Shown: piece by piece, positions 50,862-60,077 of the stretch | How positions within the stretch are numbered: position 1 is the stretch's first letter | How the letters are laid out: every line of letters begins with the position of its first letter | Assembly (NCBI RefSeq): GCF_040215105.1 | Contig: NZ_CP157875.1 | Span: 1,045,501 to 1,109,500 of the forward strand | From: Aeromonas veronii | Lineage (GTDB): Bacteria; Pseudomonadota; Gammaproteobacteria; Enterobacterales; Aeromonadaceae | Direction of reading: 5' to 3' | Length of the DNA stretch: 64,000 bases | Made by a program: the position numbers and the translations under genes | Notes under the pieces: generated by a model | Told to the model about the DNA's origin: nothing | Database searches by the model: none | The model's input: the letters and a program-made list of their open reading frames with translations, nothing else

Positions 50862-52385
50862 ATGAGCGAATCGGTTTTTGAAATCCATGACTGGACCCTG
50901 AGGGTCGATGACAACATGCTGTGCCGCCCCGAGCGGGAGGTCTACCTCGAGCCCAGGCTGGTCAATCTGTTGCGGTTTCTGGCGAGCCATGCCGGCACCG
51001 TCTTCTGCCGTGACACCTTGATCAACGAGGTGTGGGCCGGTGCCGTGGTGACCGATCAGGTGGTGACCCAGTCCATCTTCGAGTTGCGCAAGATCCTGAA
51101 GGATGGTCGCCACGATGCCGCCGAGTACATCGTCACCGTGCCCAAGCGGGGTTACAAGCTGGTGGCGCCGGTGCGCCCGTTGCAGGTGCTCTCCGTGGTG
51201 GTGGCGGAGCCCGAGAGCGCAGCCTGTCCCGAGATCATCCCCACCGGGGCAGACTCCGGCCCCCCCGCCGATGAGCAGGGCAAGACCCCTTTCCCCGCCG
51301 GTCCCCTGACCCGCGCCATCTCGACCCACGCCAGAGACAGCCGCAGCCGCCGCCGGATGCTGGGATTCGATCTCTTCGTGGTGGTTCTGCTTATCACCGT
51401 CGTCAGCCTGCTCAGCTACCAGCACGCTGCCCCCCGGGTGCATTCCATGCTGGATCCCGAATTGCTGGTGTTCCGTTTTCACACCGGCATGGACGGCACC
51501 AACGAGAACGTGCGTCTCGCCGACGGCATCACCCGTGCCCTGATGGGGGAGGTGGCGGCCGCCACCCCGCTGCGGGTGCAATACGGCGCCACCAACCTGC
51601 TGGGGGGGATCCGTCCCGGCAAGGAGCTGAGTGTGCGGGTCTCCCGCCAGCCGGGGGGCACCTATCTGGATCTGGAATACCGCAACCTCAACACCAGCCG
51701 GGTGTTGTTCAGCCACCAGTACCTGCTCAGTCGCCACAATGTGCACGGGGTGCTGCAGGCGAGCAGTCAGGATCTGTTGCGGGTGCTGGCGCGGCCGGAT
51801 GCCTCCCCGGGAGCGGGCTGGCCCACGGATGACGGGGCGCTGATGGCGCTGATGGAGGCTCACTACTACACCAACAAGCAGGATCAGGCGGCTCTCGGAC
51901 GCGGTGTCGAGTTGCTCGATGCCTCCCTGGCATTGCAGCCGGATCAGCCGCTGCTGCTGGCGGAGCGCTATCTGGCGGGGGAGGCGCTGGCGACGCTGTC
52001 CGGTCAGCCCCAGAGCGAGCGAGAGCAGCAGATTGGCGTCCATCTGGCCGAGGTGGCGCAGGGCGGGGCCGTGTTGCCCGCCCGGGTGTGGGAGGCGCTG
52101 GCCCTGCAGGCCATACTGGCAGGCCAGCAGCAGCAGGCGAACCGCTTGCTGGCCCATGCCGCCAGCCGTGGCCGCACCGTGCTCTATCACATCTTGCGTG
52201 GCAAGCTGGCGGAGCTGGACGGCAGTCCCGACCTGGCGGGGGATGCCTACAGCCAGGCCTTCCTGATGGAGGCGACCGAACAGACCTATCTGCTGTGCCA
52301 GCGTCTGGGTTTCTACAGCAATATGGAGACCCTGGCCCCCGTGCTGTTCAACACCCTGGGACAGAGCAAGGTCAAGCTGTTCTGA
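50862..52385 (+). CDS. cadC: CadC-like membrane-integrated transcriptional activator
   Basis: 507 residues (512 in E. coli CadC). OmpR/ToxR-type winged helix at 1-105 (TVFCRDTLINEVWAGAVVTD, then PKRGYKLVAPV), a Pro/Ala-rich linker, one membrane helix (about 168-187, FDLFVVVLLITVVSLLSY) and a periplasmic sensor. It should activate cadBA at low pH with lysine. The periplasmic domain contains a single cysteine (near 488), so the paired cysteines that form the pH-linked disulfide in E. coli CadC are absent. cadC precedes cadBA on the same strand, as in E. coli. Confidence 0.88.
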   Translation: MSESVFEIHDWTLRVDDNMLCRPEREVYLEPRLVNLLRFLASHAGTVFCRDTLINEVWAGAVVTDQVVTQSIFELRKILKDGRHDAAEYIVTVPKRGYKLVAPVRPLQVLSVVVAEPESAACPEIIPTGADSGPPADEQGKTPFPAGPLTRAISTHARDSRSRRRMLGFDLFVVVLLITVVSLLSYQHAAPRVHSMLDPELLVFRFHTGMDGTNENVRLADGITRALMGEVAAATPLRVQYGATNLLGGIRPGKELSVRVSRQPGGTYLDLEYRNLNTSRVLFSHQYLLSRHNVHGVLQASSQDLLRVLARPDASPGAGWPTDDGALMALMEAHYYTNKQDQAALGRGVELLDASLALQPDQPLLLAERYLAGEALATLSGQPQSEREQQIGVHLAEVAQGGAVLPARVWEALALQAILAGQQQQANRLLAHAASRGRTVLYHILRGKLAELDGSPDLAGDAYSQAFLMEATEQTYLLCQRLGFYSNMETLAPVLFNTLGQSKVKLF

Positions 52386-53173
52386 TGGCGTGAATGCGCC
52401 CCTTGCCGTTCAAGGCCGCCTGCGGGCGGTCTTGAACGGGGAGTCTCTACGCACTCCCGTGCCCAGACCTTGTGTGAGACATCCAGCCCATCAAGTACCT
52501 TCTACCTCCACGTCCTCCCATCTCCTGCTTTCTCCAGCTCCTCCGTCATGGGACCTTCACCTCCTCTGCAACACCCAAGGTAATCCCTCTCCTTGCGCGC
52601 CCCTTTTTCTTCGAGACCGGGGCAGGCGGTGCCGACCCGCCCTCTCTCATCACCTCTGACAATCAAACACTCTGGTTTTATCGTGATGAAAAGTGGTTTG
52701 CGCTGCACTTTGCGCATATACCATCGCGGATGTTCCTTTCAATGGCCCTCTGTTCACGGATTGTGTCGTTTCATGCCAACCGATACGGGGCAGGGGAGGG
52801 CCCGGGGGCTGGGTCGCCGCCGTTGCCCCAGCCGTGACCGGGTCCGGACTGGGATGAAGGGAATCGTTTGGCTCATCAAGGCGGTCAGGAAAAATATCAA
52901 GGCAGCGTCCGCCTCCGCATCAGGGCCATCAAGGGGCGGGGCGGAATATCAGGGTTTTATCAAGGTGATGGATGAGGCATCCATCAACTCACTGTTTCTA
53001 GACGATTTTTACGATTTTCGATGAGCCCGGGAAAAAACGTCACTCATGGTTTTATCCCTGAGCGGGCCCTTATGTTTTGCACGAAAGAGAAGCCTAGTCT
53101 GGGGGCATTCGCTGGCAGCCCGCCTCGGGGGGATGTCAGACACACGACTTTTTATCGACCCGGAGTGCTTCTT
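52386..53173 (+). promoter_or_regulatory. cadBA control region with repeated GGTTTTATC
   Basis: 788 bases between cadC and cadB. The nonamer GGTTTTATC occurs three times in the same orientation (52674, 52953, 53048), and the core TTTTATC a fourth time at 53150, just ahead of cadB. These are candidate CadC-binding or other activator sites. Short open frames here have poor starts and are not supported. Confidence 0.5.
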
Positions 53174-54508
53174 ATGTCCCTAGATACGAGCAAGAAGATC
53201 GGCCTCATCGCCTGTACAGGTGTGGTGGCCGGCAACATGATGGGGAGCGGCATTGCCCTGCTGCCTTCCGCCCTCGCCACCATAGGTTCCATTTCCGTGT
53301 TCAGCTGGGCCATCTGCCTGGTGGGGGCCATGGGGCTGGCCTTCGTGTTCGCCCGCCTCGCCACCAAGAACCCGCAAGAGGGTGGCCCCATCGCCTATGC
53401 CGGCGAGATCTCCCCGGTGTTCGGCTTCCAGACCGGCGTGCTTTATTACCACGCGAACTGGATAGGCAACCTGGCCATCGCCATCACGGGGGTCTCCTAC
53501 CTCTCCGTCTTCTTCCCCATCCTCAATGACCCCATCCCGGCGGCCGTGGCCACCATAGCCGCAGTCTGGGTCTTCACTCTGGTCAACCTGCTCGGCGGCA
53601 GCTGGGTGAGCCGGCTCTGTACCCTTGGCCTGGTGCTGATCCTGCTGCCGGTGGTGGGCACGGCCCTGCTCGGCTGGGATCACTTCGACGTGAACGTCTA
53701 TCGCCAGAACTGGAACACCACCAGTGGCAGCGACGTCCATGCGGTCATCAGCGCCGTGCTGATCTGCCTCTGGTCCTTCGTCGGGGTCGAATCCGCCGCC
53801 GTCTCCTCCGGTATGGTGAAGGATCCCAAGCGCACCGTGCCGCTGGCTACCATGCTGGGCACCGCCATCGCCGGCGTCATCTACATCCTCTCCACCCAGG
53901 TGATCAGCGGCATGTTCCCGGCCGGTGAAGTAGCTGCCTCCGGCGCGCCCTTCGCCATGGCCTCCTCCGCCATCTTCGGTGACTGGTCCGCCCCCTTCGT
54001 CTCCGCCTTCACCGCCCTGGCCTGCTTCACCTCGCTGGGTTCCTGGATGATGCTGGTGGGGGAGGCGGGCAAGCGCGCCGCCCACGACGGCAACTTCCCG
54101 AAGGTCTACGGTGAACTGGACAAGAACGGGGTGGCCAAGAAGGGGCTGATCCTGGGCTCCCTCAAGATGACGGCGCTGATGGTGGTGCTGACCGCGTTCA
54201 CCTCCCAGTCCGCCCATGCCGCCGACTTGTTCAACGTGCTGACCACGGATGCGGTGCTGCTGACCATGCTGCCCTACTTCTACTCCAGCATTAATCTCAT
54301 CCGCTTCGAGGGCATGACGTCCCGCAGCATGGGGGCCATGACCTTCTCCGGCATCGCCTGCGTGTTCTGCCTGGTGGCGCTGATGGGGGCCAAGGGCTCC
54401 AATCTTACCGCCACCTTCGTGGTCTCGCTCATCATCCTGATGTTCTACGCCAAGAAGCAGGGTCTGCGTCAGCACGACGCCCAGCTCAGCGAACAGACCA
54501 GCCACTAA
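53174..54508 (+). CDS. cadB: Lysine/cadaverine antiporter CadB
   Basis: 444 residues, the E. coli length, with about 12 membrane helices of the APC family. It exchanges external lysine for internal cadaverine, exporting the product of CadA. Nearly invariant CadB segments are IGLIACTGVVAGNMMGSGIA, FGFQTGVLYYHANWIGNL and LGSWMMLVGEAGKRA. GGAG (53162-53165) supports ATG 53174; the frame upstream is untranslated. Transcribed with cadA. Confidence 0.97.
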   Translation: MSLDTSKKIGLIACTGVVAGNMMGSGIALLPSALATIGSISVFSWAICLVGAMGLAFVFARLATKNPQEGGPIAYAGEISPVFGFQTGVLYYHANWIGNLAIAITGVSYLSVFFPILNDPIPAAVATIAAVWVFTLVNLLGGSWVSRLCTLGLVLILLPVVGTALLGWDHFDVNVYRQNWNTTSGSDVHAVISAVLICLWSFVGVESAAVSSGMVKDPKRTVPLATMLGTAIAGVIYILSTQVISGMFPAGEVAASGAPFAMASSAIFGDWSAPFVSAFTALACFTSLGSWMMLVGEAGKRAAHDGNFPKVYGELDKNGVAKKGLILGSLKMTALMVVLTAFTSQSAHAADLFNVLTTDAVLLTMLPYFYSSINLIRFEGMTSRSMGAMTFSGIACVFCLVALMGAKGSNLTATFVVSLIILMFYAKKQGLRQHDAQLSEQTSH

Positions 54509-54584
54509 TTCTCCCTTTTCCATTCCCGCGCTCTCCCCTCGCCATCCCCGATGGAGAGCGCCTCATCATGTGTGGAGTTTCAAG

Positions 54585-56717
54585 ATGAATATCATTGCCA
54601 TCCTCAACCACCTGGGCGTCTTCTTCAAAGAAGAGCCGATCCGCCAGTTGCAAGCCTCCCTCGAGCGCAAGGGCTTCGAGGTCGTCTACCCGGTCGACGT
54701 GGCCGATCTGCTCAAGCTCATCGAGAAGAACCCCCGCGTCTGCGGCGCCATCTTCGACTGGGACAAGTATTCCCTGGGCCTGTGCAAGGAGATCCACGAT
54801 CGCAACGAGAAGCTGCCGATCTTCGCCTTCGCCAACGACCAGTCCACCCTGGACATCCACCTGACCGATCTGCGCCTGAACGTGCACTTCTTCGAGTACC
54901 GCCTCGGCATGGCCGACGACATCGCCCTCAAGATGGGGCAGGCCACAGAGGCGTATCAGGACGCCATCCTGCCTCCCTTCACCAAGGCGCTGTTCAAGTA
55001 CGTGGAAGAGGGCAAATACACCTTCTGCACCCCGGGTCACATGGGCGGCACCGCCTTCCAGATGAGCCCGGCCGGCAGCATCTTCTATGACTTCTACGGC
55101 CCCAACGCCTTCAAGGCGGACGTCTCCATCTCCATGCCGGAGCTCGGCTCCCTGCTGGATCACACCGGTCCCCACAAGGAGGCCGAGGAGTACATCGCCC
55201 GTACCTTCAACGCGGATCGCTCCTACATCGTCACCAACGGCACCTCCACCGCCAACAAGATAGTCGGCATGTTCTCGGCGCCGGCAGGCAGCACAGTGCT
55301 GGTGGATCGCAACTGCCACAAGTCCCTCACCCATCTGATGATGATGAACGACGTGACCCCGATCTACTTCCGCCCGACCCGCAACGCCTACGGCATCCTG
55401 GGGGGGATCCCGCAGAGCGAGTTCAGCCGCGAGACCATCGCCGCGAAGGTGGCTGCGACCCCGGGGGCCCAGGCACCGCGCTACGCCGTGGTGACCAACT
55501 CCACCTACGACGGCCTGCTCTACAACACGGGTTTCATCAAAGAGACCCTGGACACCCCCTACATCCACTTCGACAGCGCCTGGGTGCCCTACACCAACTT
55601 CAGCCCCATCTATGAGGGCAAGTGCGGCATGAGCGGCGACGCCATCCCGGGCAAGGTGGTCTACGAGACCCAGTCCACCCACAAGCTGCTGGCGGCCTTC
55701 TCCCAGGCCTCGATGATCCACATCAAGGGGGAAGTGGAGGAGGAGACCTTCAACGAAGCCTTCATGATGCACACCTCCACTTCGCCCCAGTACGGCATCG
55801 TGGCCTCCACCGAGATCTCCGCCGCCATGATGCGGGGCAACACCGGCAAGCGGTTGATCAAGGATTCCATCGATCGCGCCATCTCCTTCCGCAAGGAGAT
55901 AAAGCGACTGCGGGAGCAGAGCGAGGGCTGGTTCTTCGACGTCTGGCAGCCGGATCACATCGACGGCGCCGAGTGCTGGAAGCTGGATCCCAAGGATGAC
56001 TGGCATGGCTTCAAGGAGATCGATGACGACCACATGTACCTGGATCCCATCAAGGTCACCCTGCTGACCCCGGGCATGGGGCGCGATGGCCAGTTGCTGG
56101 AGAACGGTCTGCCGGCCTCCCTGGTGGCCAAGTTCCTGGACGAGCGCGGCATCGTGGTGGAGAAGACAGGCCCCTACAACCTGCTGTTCCTCTTCTCCAT
56201 CGGCATCGATCAGTCCAAGGCGATGCAGCTGCTGCGCGCCCTGACCGAGTTCAAACGCAGCTATGACTTGAACCTCACCATCAAGAGCATGCTGCCGGAA
56301 CTCTACCGCGAGGATCCCGGCTTCTATGAAGGCATGCGAATCCAGGAGCTGGCCCAGCGCATTCACGAGCTGACCCGAAAATACCGTCTGCCGGAGCTGA
56401 TGTTCAAGGCGTTCGACGTGCTGCCGGAGATGAAGATGACCCCGCACCTCGCCTGGCAGCAGGAGCTGGCCGGCAACGTGGTGGAGGTGCCGCTGCGCGA
56501 CATGGTGGACCGGATCAGCGCCAACATGATCCTGCCCTACCCGCCGGGAGTGCCCCTGGTGCTGCCGGGCGAGATGGTGACCCAGGATTCCCTGCCGGTG
56601 CTCGAGTTCCTCGAGATGTTGTGCGAGATCGGCGCCCACTACCCGGGCTTCGAGACCGACATCCACGGTCTCTATCGCCAGACCGATGGCAGCTACACCG
56701 TCAAGGTACTGCGCTGA
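54585..56717 (+). CDS. cadA: Inducible lysine decarboxylase CadA
   Basis: 710 residues (715 in E. coli). PLP enzyme that converts lysine to cadaverine and CO2, consuming a proton. N-terminal wing domain (MNIIAILNHLGVFFKEEPIR), core PGHMGGTAFQ and HKSLTHLMMM, the PLP lysine in TQSTHKLLAAFSQ, and the C-terminal ILPYPPGVPLVLPGE motif. GGAG before ATG 54585; a start at 54570 adds five residues. The degradative CadA type is favoured over LdcC because of the cadCB context. Confidence 0.95.
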   Translation: MNIIAILNHLGVFFKEEPIRQLQASLERKGFEVVYPVDVADLLKLIEKNPRVCGAIFDWDKYSLGLCKEIHDRNEKLPIFAFANDQSTLDIHLTDLRLNVHFFEYRLGMADDIALKMGQATEAYQDAILPPFTKALFKYVEEGKYTFCTPGHMGGTAFQMSPAGSIFYDFYGPNAFKADVSISMPELGSLLDHTGPHKEAEEYIARTFNADRSYIVTNGTSTANKIVGMFSAPAGSTVLVDRNCHKSLTHLMMMNDVTPIYFRPTRNAYGILGGIPQSEFSRETIAAKVAATPGAQAPRYAVVTNSTYDGLLYNTGFIKETLDTPYIHFDSAWVPYTNFSPIYEGKCGMSGDAIPGKVVYETQSTHKLLAAFSQASMIHIKGEVEEETFNEAFMMHTSTSPQYGIVASTEISAAMMRGNTGKRLIKDSIDRAISFRKEIKRLREQSEGWFFDVWQPDHIDGAECWKLDPKDDWHGFKEIDDDHMYLDPIKVTLLTPGMGRDGQLLENGLPASLVAKFLDERGIVVEKTGPYNLLFLFSIGIDQSKAMQLLRALTEFKRSYDLNLTIKSMLPELYREDPGFYEGMRIQELAQRIHELTRKYRLPELMFKAFDVLPEMKMTPHLAWQQELAGNVVEVPLRDMVDRISANMILPYPPGVPLVLPGEMVTQDSLPVLEFLEMLCEIGAHYPGFETDIHGLYRQTDGSYTVKVLR

Positions 56718-56730
56718 TCCAGAGTGACGA

Positions 56731-56755
56731 AACGGGCCGACAGGCCCGTTTTTTC
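56731..56755 (+). terminator. Terminator after cadA
   Basis: AACGGGCC-GACA-GGCCCGTT followed by TTTT. It separates cadBA from pdxY, which begins 32 bases later. Confidence 0.88.
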
Positions 56756-56786
56756 CCATGCAATCCATGGTTAGGAGTACGCAGTC

Positions 56787-57647
56787 ATGAAACGAGTGTT
56801 ATCGCTCCAGTCCCACGTGGTGTTCGGCTGCGCCGGCAACAGCGCCGCCGTCTTTCCCATGCGGCGAATGGGCATAGAGGTATGGCCCGTCAACACGGTG
56901 CAATTTTCCAATCACACCCAGTATCGTGAAGGGTGGCAGGGGATGCGGATGCCGGACGGCCACATCGGCGAGCTGATGACGGGCCTCGCCGATATCGGTG
57001 TGCTGGGGCAGTGCGACGGGATCCTGAGCGGCTATCTCGGTTCCCCCGAGCAGGGGGAGGAGGTATTGGCGGCGGTGGCGCAGCTCAAGGCCCTCAACCC
57101 CGATGCCCTCTATTTCTGTGACCCCGTCATGGGAGATCCGGACAAGGGGTGTGTGGTGGCGCCCGGTGTCGCGACCTTCTTCAGGACGCAGGCCCTGGCC
57201 GTGGCCGACATGCTGGCTCCCAACCTGCTGGAGCTGGAGCGGCTCACCGGCCGGGTCATCAACACCCTTGAGGAGGCGTTGGCCGCCTGTGAGGCGCTAA
57301 GAGCACAGGGGCCCAGGCTGGTGATGGTCAAACACCTGGGACGGGCGGCCGTCCATCCCGATCGGTTCGAGATGGTGCTGGTGTGCGATCAGGGCGCTTT
57401 TCATCTCTCCCGCCCCCTCTATCCTTTCGAGCGTCAGCCCATCGGAGTCGGCGATCTGCTGAGCGCCACCATGCTGGCCAATCTGCTGTCGGGCTGCGAT
57501 CCCGTGACCGCATTCGAGCGCACCAACGCCAGTGTGGACGGGGTGCTGGCCTGCACCTGGCGGGCGCGGGCCAGCGAATTGCAGCTGGTAGCGGCTCAGG
57601 TCGCGCTGGCCGCGCCCCAGGTTCTCACCCGCGCCACCCGGTTATGA
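56787..57647 (+). CDS. pdxY: Pyridoxal kinase PdxY
   Basis: 286 residues (287 in E. coli). Ribokinase-fold salvage enzyme phosphorylating pyridoxal to PLP. QSHVVFGCAGNSAAVFPMRR and NTVQFSNHTQY bind pyridoxal; CDPVMGDPDKGCVV and VKHLGRA follow; the catalytic Asp is in PIGVGDLLSA. It follows the PLP-dependent decarboxylase cadA on the same strand, past a terminator; partial read-through could supply cofactor during acid stress. It stands alone, without the pyridoxine 5'-phosphate oxidase pdxH. Confidence 0.93.
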   Translation: MKRVLSLQSHVVFGCAGNSAAVFPMRRMGIEVWPVNTVQFSNHTQYREGWQGMRMPDGHIGELMTGLADIGVLGQCDGILSGYLGSPEQGEEVLAAVAQLKALNPDALYFCDPVMGDPDKGCVVAPGVATFFRTQALAVADMLAPNLLELERLTGRVINTLEEALAACEALRAQGPRLVMVKHLGRAAVHPDRFEMVLVCDQGAFHLSRPLYPFERQPIGVGDLLSATMLANLLSGCDPVTAFERTNASVDGVLACTWRARASELQLVAAQVALAAPQVLTRATRL

Positions 57648-57656
57648 CCCCGGGGG

Positions 57657-59066
57657 TCAACTTGCGCGGCGGGCCAGCAGGGCCGCCTGCGGCGAGGGGC
57701 GGTGGCGTGCGCGGGGGGCACAGGCCTTCGCCAGGGTCTGCCACTCCCGCCACAGCAGCCAGCACACTGGCGGGGCCAGCAGCAGTACGGTCGCGGGCTG
57801 GGCCAGCAGCACGCCGTCGCGCCCCCACCAGAGCGGCAGCAGGAAGATGAGCGGCAGCAGCACCAGGGTCTTGGCGATGGAGATGAACAGGGCCTGGCGG
57901 GTGCGGGCCATGGCCTGCAGCAGCACGATACCGAACATGATGATCCCCTCCAGCGGAATGGCGCCGAGGTTGAGGGTCAGGCTGCCCATGGCGGCGGCCA
58001 GCAGCTCGGGATCCTGCTCACCGGTATAGAGCATGGCCACCTGGCGGGGCAGCAGCTGGATCAACAGCCAGACCAGCATGCCGTAGATGAGCGTGATCTT
58101 GAGCCCCATCTCCATCAGAAACTTGAGATCCCGGTGACGACCGGCCCCCGTTGCCTGGCTGACCAGGGGTTGAATGCCGAAGGCGAGCCCCTGCAGCACC
58201 ACGATGAACACTGCCTCGGTGTAGCCGGCCACGGTGAAGCCCGCCAGATCCTTGACCGAGCCGTGCACCATCAGCTGGCTGTTGTGCAGCATCAGCAAGA
58301 GCCCCAGGTTGAACTGGGCGATGAGGCTCGGCAGGCCGGTGAACAGCAGGCTCGGCATGGCCGGGACCTTGGGCAACAGTTGGCGCCAGCTGAGGCGCAA
58401 CCGCGCATGAGGGGTGAAGAAGTAGCCTATCCCCAGCAGGCAGACGACCCCTTCTGCCATCAGGGTCGCCTGGGCGGTGCCCGTCAGACCCAGGCCGAGT
58501 CGACCGACCATGATGTAGTTGAGCAGAATGTTGAGCACGGCGCCGCCGCTCACCAGCACCATGGCGAGGCGGGGGCGGCCGTCGTTGCGAAGCAGATAGG
58601 GCACGGCGAGGTTGCCGGCGAGCAGCAGGGTGCCGCCGCCGATCCAGCTGAGATAGTCGCTGGCCTGTTGCCAGGTGTCGGTGCCCTGCTCGATGCCGAG
58701 GATGAGCAGAATGTCGGTGTGCCAGCCGTGCAGCAGCAGGGGAGCCACCACCCCGAGCAGGATCAGCAGCCAGAGGGCGTTGACCAGCCCCTGGCGCGCC
58801 AGCGCGAGATTCCTGGCCCCCTGCTGGAAGGAGATGAGGGTCGCCGCCCCCATGGCGATCATGGCGGCGAGGCCGATGAGCACCATGATGACGGGGTAGA
58901 CCAGGTTGATGCCGGCAAGGCCCGCGGCCCCCACGTAGTGGCCGACGAAGATGCCGTCCACCAGGTAATAGGCGCCGGACACCAGCATGGCGAGGATGGA
59001 GGGGAGGGCGTAGCCCCAGAAGCGGCGGGTCATGGCCCGTTGACGCAGACGGATGTAGGCGGACAT
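57657..59066 (-). CDS. MATE family multidrug/solute efflux protein
   Basis: 469 residues with about 12 hydrophobic helices in two similar halves, the MATE layout. N-terminal segment RFWGYALPSILAMLVSGAYY followed by DGIFVGHYVGAAGLAGINL is characteristic. It would expel organic cations or metabolites driven by Na+ or H+; the substrate is unknown. Converges with pdxY, with only 9 bases between. The next gene upstream on the same strand is a LysR regulator, which may control it. Confidence 0.9.
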   Translation of the reverse strand: MSAYIRLRQRAMTRRFWGYALPSILAMLVSGAYYLVDGIFVGHYVGAAGLAGINLVYPVIMVLIGLAAMIAMGAATLISFQQGARNLALARQGLVNALWLLILLGVVAPLLLHGWHTDILLILGIEQGTDTWQQASDYLSWIGGGTLLLAGNLAVPYLLRNDGRPRLAMVLVSGGAVLNILLNYIMVGRLGLGLTGTAQATLMAEGVVCLLGIGYFFTPHARLRLSWRQLLPKVPAMPSLLFTGLPSLIAQFNLGLLLMLHNSQLMVHGSVKDLAGFTVAGYTEAVFIVVLQGLAFGIQPLVSQATGAGRHRDLKFLMEMGLKITLIYGMLVWLLIQLLPRQVAMLYTGEQDPELLAAAMGSLTLNLGAIPLEGIIMFGIVLLQAMARTRQALFISIAKTLVLLPLIFLLPLWWGRDGVLLAQPATVLLLAPPVCWLLWREWQTLAKACAPRARHRPSPQAALLARRAS

Positions 59067-59171
59067 ATCTGTTCTCGGGAAAGATCGGGAAGCGAGCAGA
59101 CAGTCTAGATTGATAATATTTTTATGATAATCCGGCTTTTATTTGATGAATTGATGAGTTTTATTCATCAA

Positions 59172-60077
59172 TCAGCGAAGCCTGTGGTACGCCTTCAACA
59201 TGTCGATCAGGGCTCGCAGCCCGCTGCCCAGCTGATGCCGGCTGGGATAGAAGAGGTTGAATCCGGCAAAACTCGGGCTCCAGTCGTCCAGCACGCTCTG
59301 CAGCCTCCCGTCGGCCAGCGCCTCGCTCACCTCCTCCTCCAGACAGTAGGCCAGCCCCAGCCCCGCCTCGGCCGCCCCCAGATAGAGCGCCGGGGTGCTG
59401 GTGGTCAGGGGCCCGCTCACCTCTATCTCCAGCAACTTGTCATCGGCGGCGAAGGCCCAGCGATAGTGGTGGTGAGGAGTGAGGCGATAGCCGATGCAGT
59501 CGTGCTGGCTCAGCTCGCTCGGATGGCGGGGAATGCCGCGGGCCGCCAGATAGGCTGGGGAGCCCACCACCAGGTAGCGATGCTGGGCTCCCAGCGGCAC
59601 GGCCACCATCTCTTTTGGCAGCAAGTCCCCATAGAAGAGGGCGGCGTCATAGCCATCCTCGATGAGACGGGGCATCAGCTCCATCTCCACGACTTCCACC
59701 CGCATGCGCGGGTAGCGCACCAGATAGTCGATGAGCACGGGGGCGAGCAGCTCCTGAATGGCGGCCTTGGGCCCGCAGATCTTCAGATGGCCGATGGGCT
59801 CGTCACTGTGGCGGGTGAGTTCGCAAAGTGCCTCCTCCAGCCTGCCCAGCGTGGGCAGCAACTGCCCCAGCAGCCGTTCCCCCGCATCGGTCGGTACCAC
59901 GGCCCGGGTGCTGCGATTGAGCAGCCGGGTCCCCAGACGGTGCTCCAATCCCTTCAGACTGTGGCTGATCGCCGAGGCGGAGACCCCGAGTTCGAGGGCG
60001 GCCTTGCTGAAACTGCGATGGCGGGCGACGGCGGCAAACACCGCCAGTTCGGCGAGATCGGAGCGGGTAATAGTCAT
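59172..60077 (-). CDS. LysR-family transcriptional regulator
   Basis: 301 residues. Winged helix at 1-60 (ELAVFAAVARHRSFSKAALE, then LGVSASAISHSLKGLEHRLG) and a PBP2-like effector domain. ATG 60077 starts MTITRSDLAELAVF, normal for this group; upstream frame to 60203 adds 42 residues with no homology. It resembles the CrgA-like regulators that often sit beside exporters; here the MATE gene lies 105 bases downstream. Targets and ligand are not known. Confidence 0.88.
   Translation of the reverse strand: MTITRSDLAELAVFAAVARHRSFSKAALELGVSASAISHSLKGLEHRLGTRLLNRSTRAVVPTDAGERLLGQLLPTLGRLEEALCELTRHSDEPIGHLKICGPKAAIQELLAPVLIDYLVRYPRMRVEVVEMELMPRLIEDGYDAALFYGDLLPKEMVAVPLGAQHRYLVVGSPAYLAARGIPRHPSELSQHDCIGYRLTPHHHYRWAFAADDKLLEIEVSGPLTTSTPALYLGAAEAGLGLAYCLEEEVSEALADGRLQSVLDDWSPSFAGFNLFYPSRHQLGSGLRALIDMLKAYHRLR

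Noticed and set aside
52593-53024. 143-codon ORF in the cadC-cadB gap (including a 56-codon part from 52854)
   Set aside because: No convincing ribosome site; N-terminal part is Arg/Pro-rich noise. The last 30 residues look protein-like, but this is not enough to call it.
54486-56768. 760-codon minus-strand ORF opposite cadA
   Set aside because: Mirror frame of cadA, with no start signal or homology.
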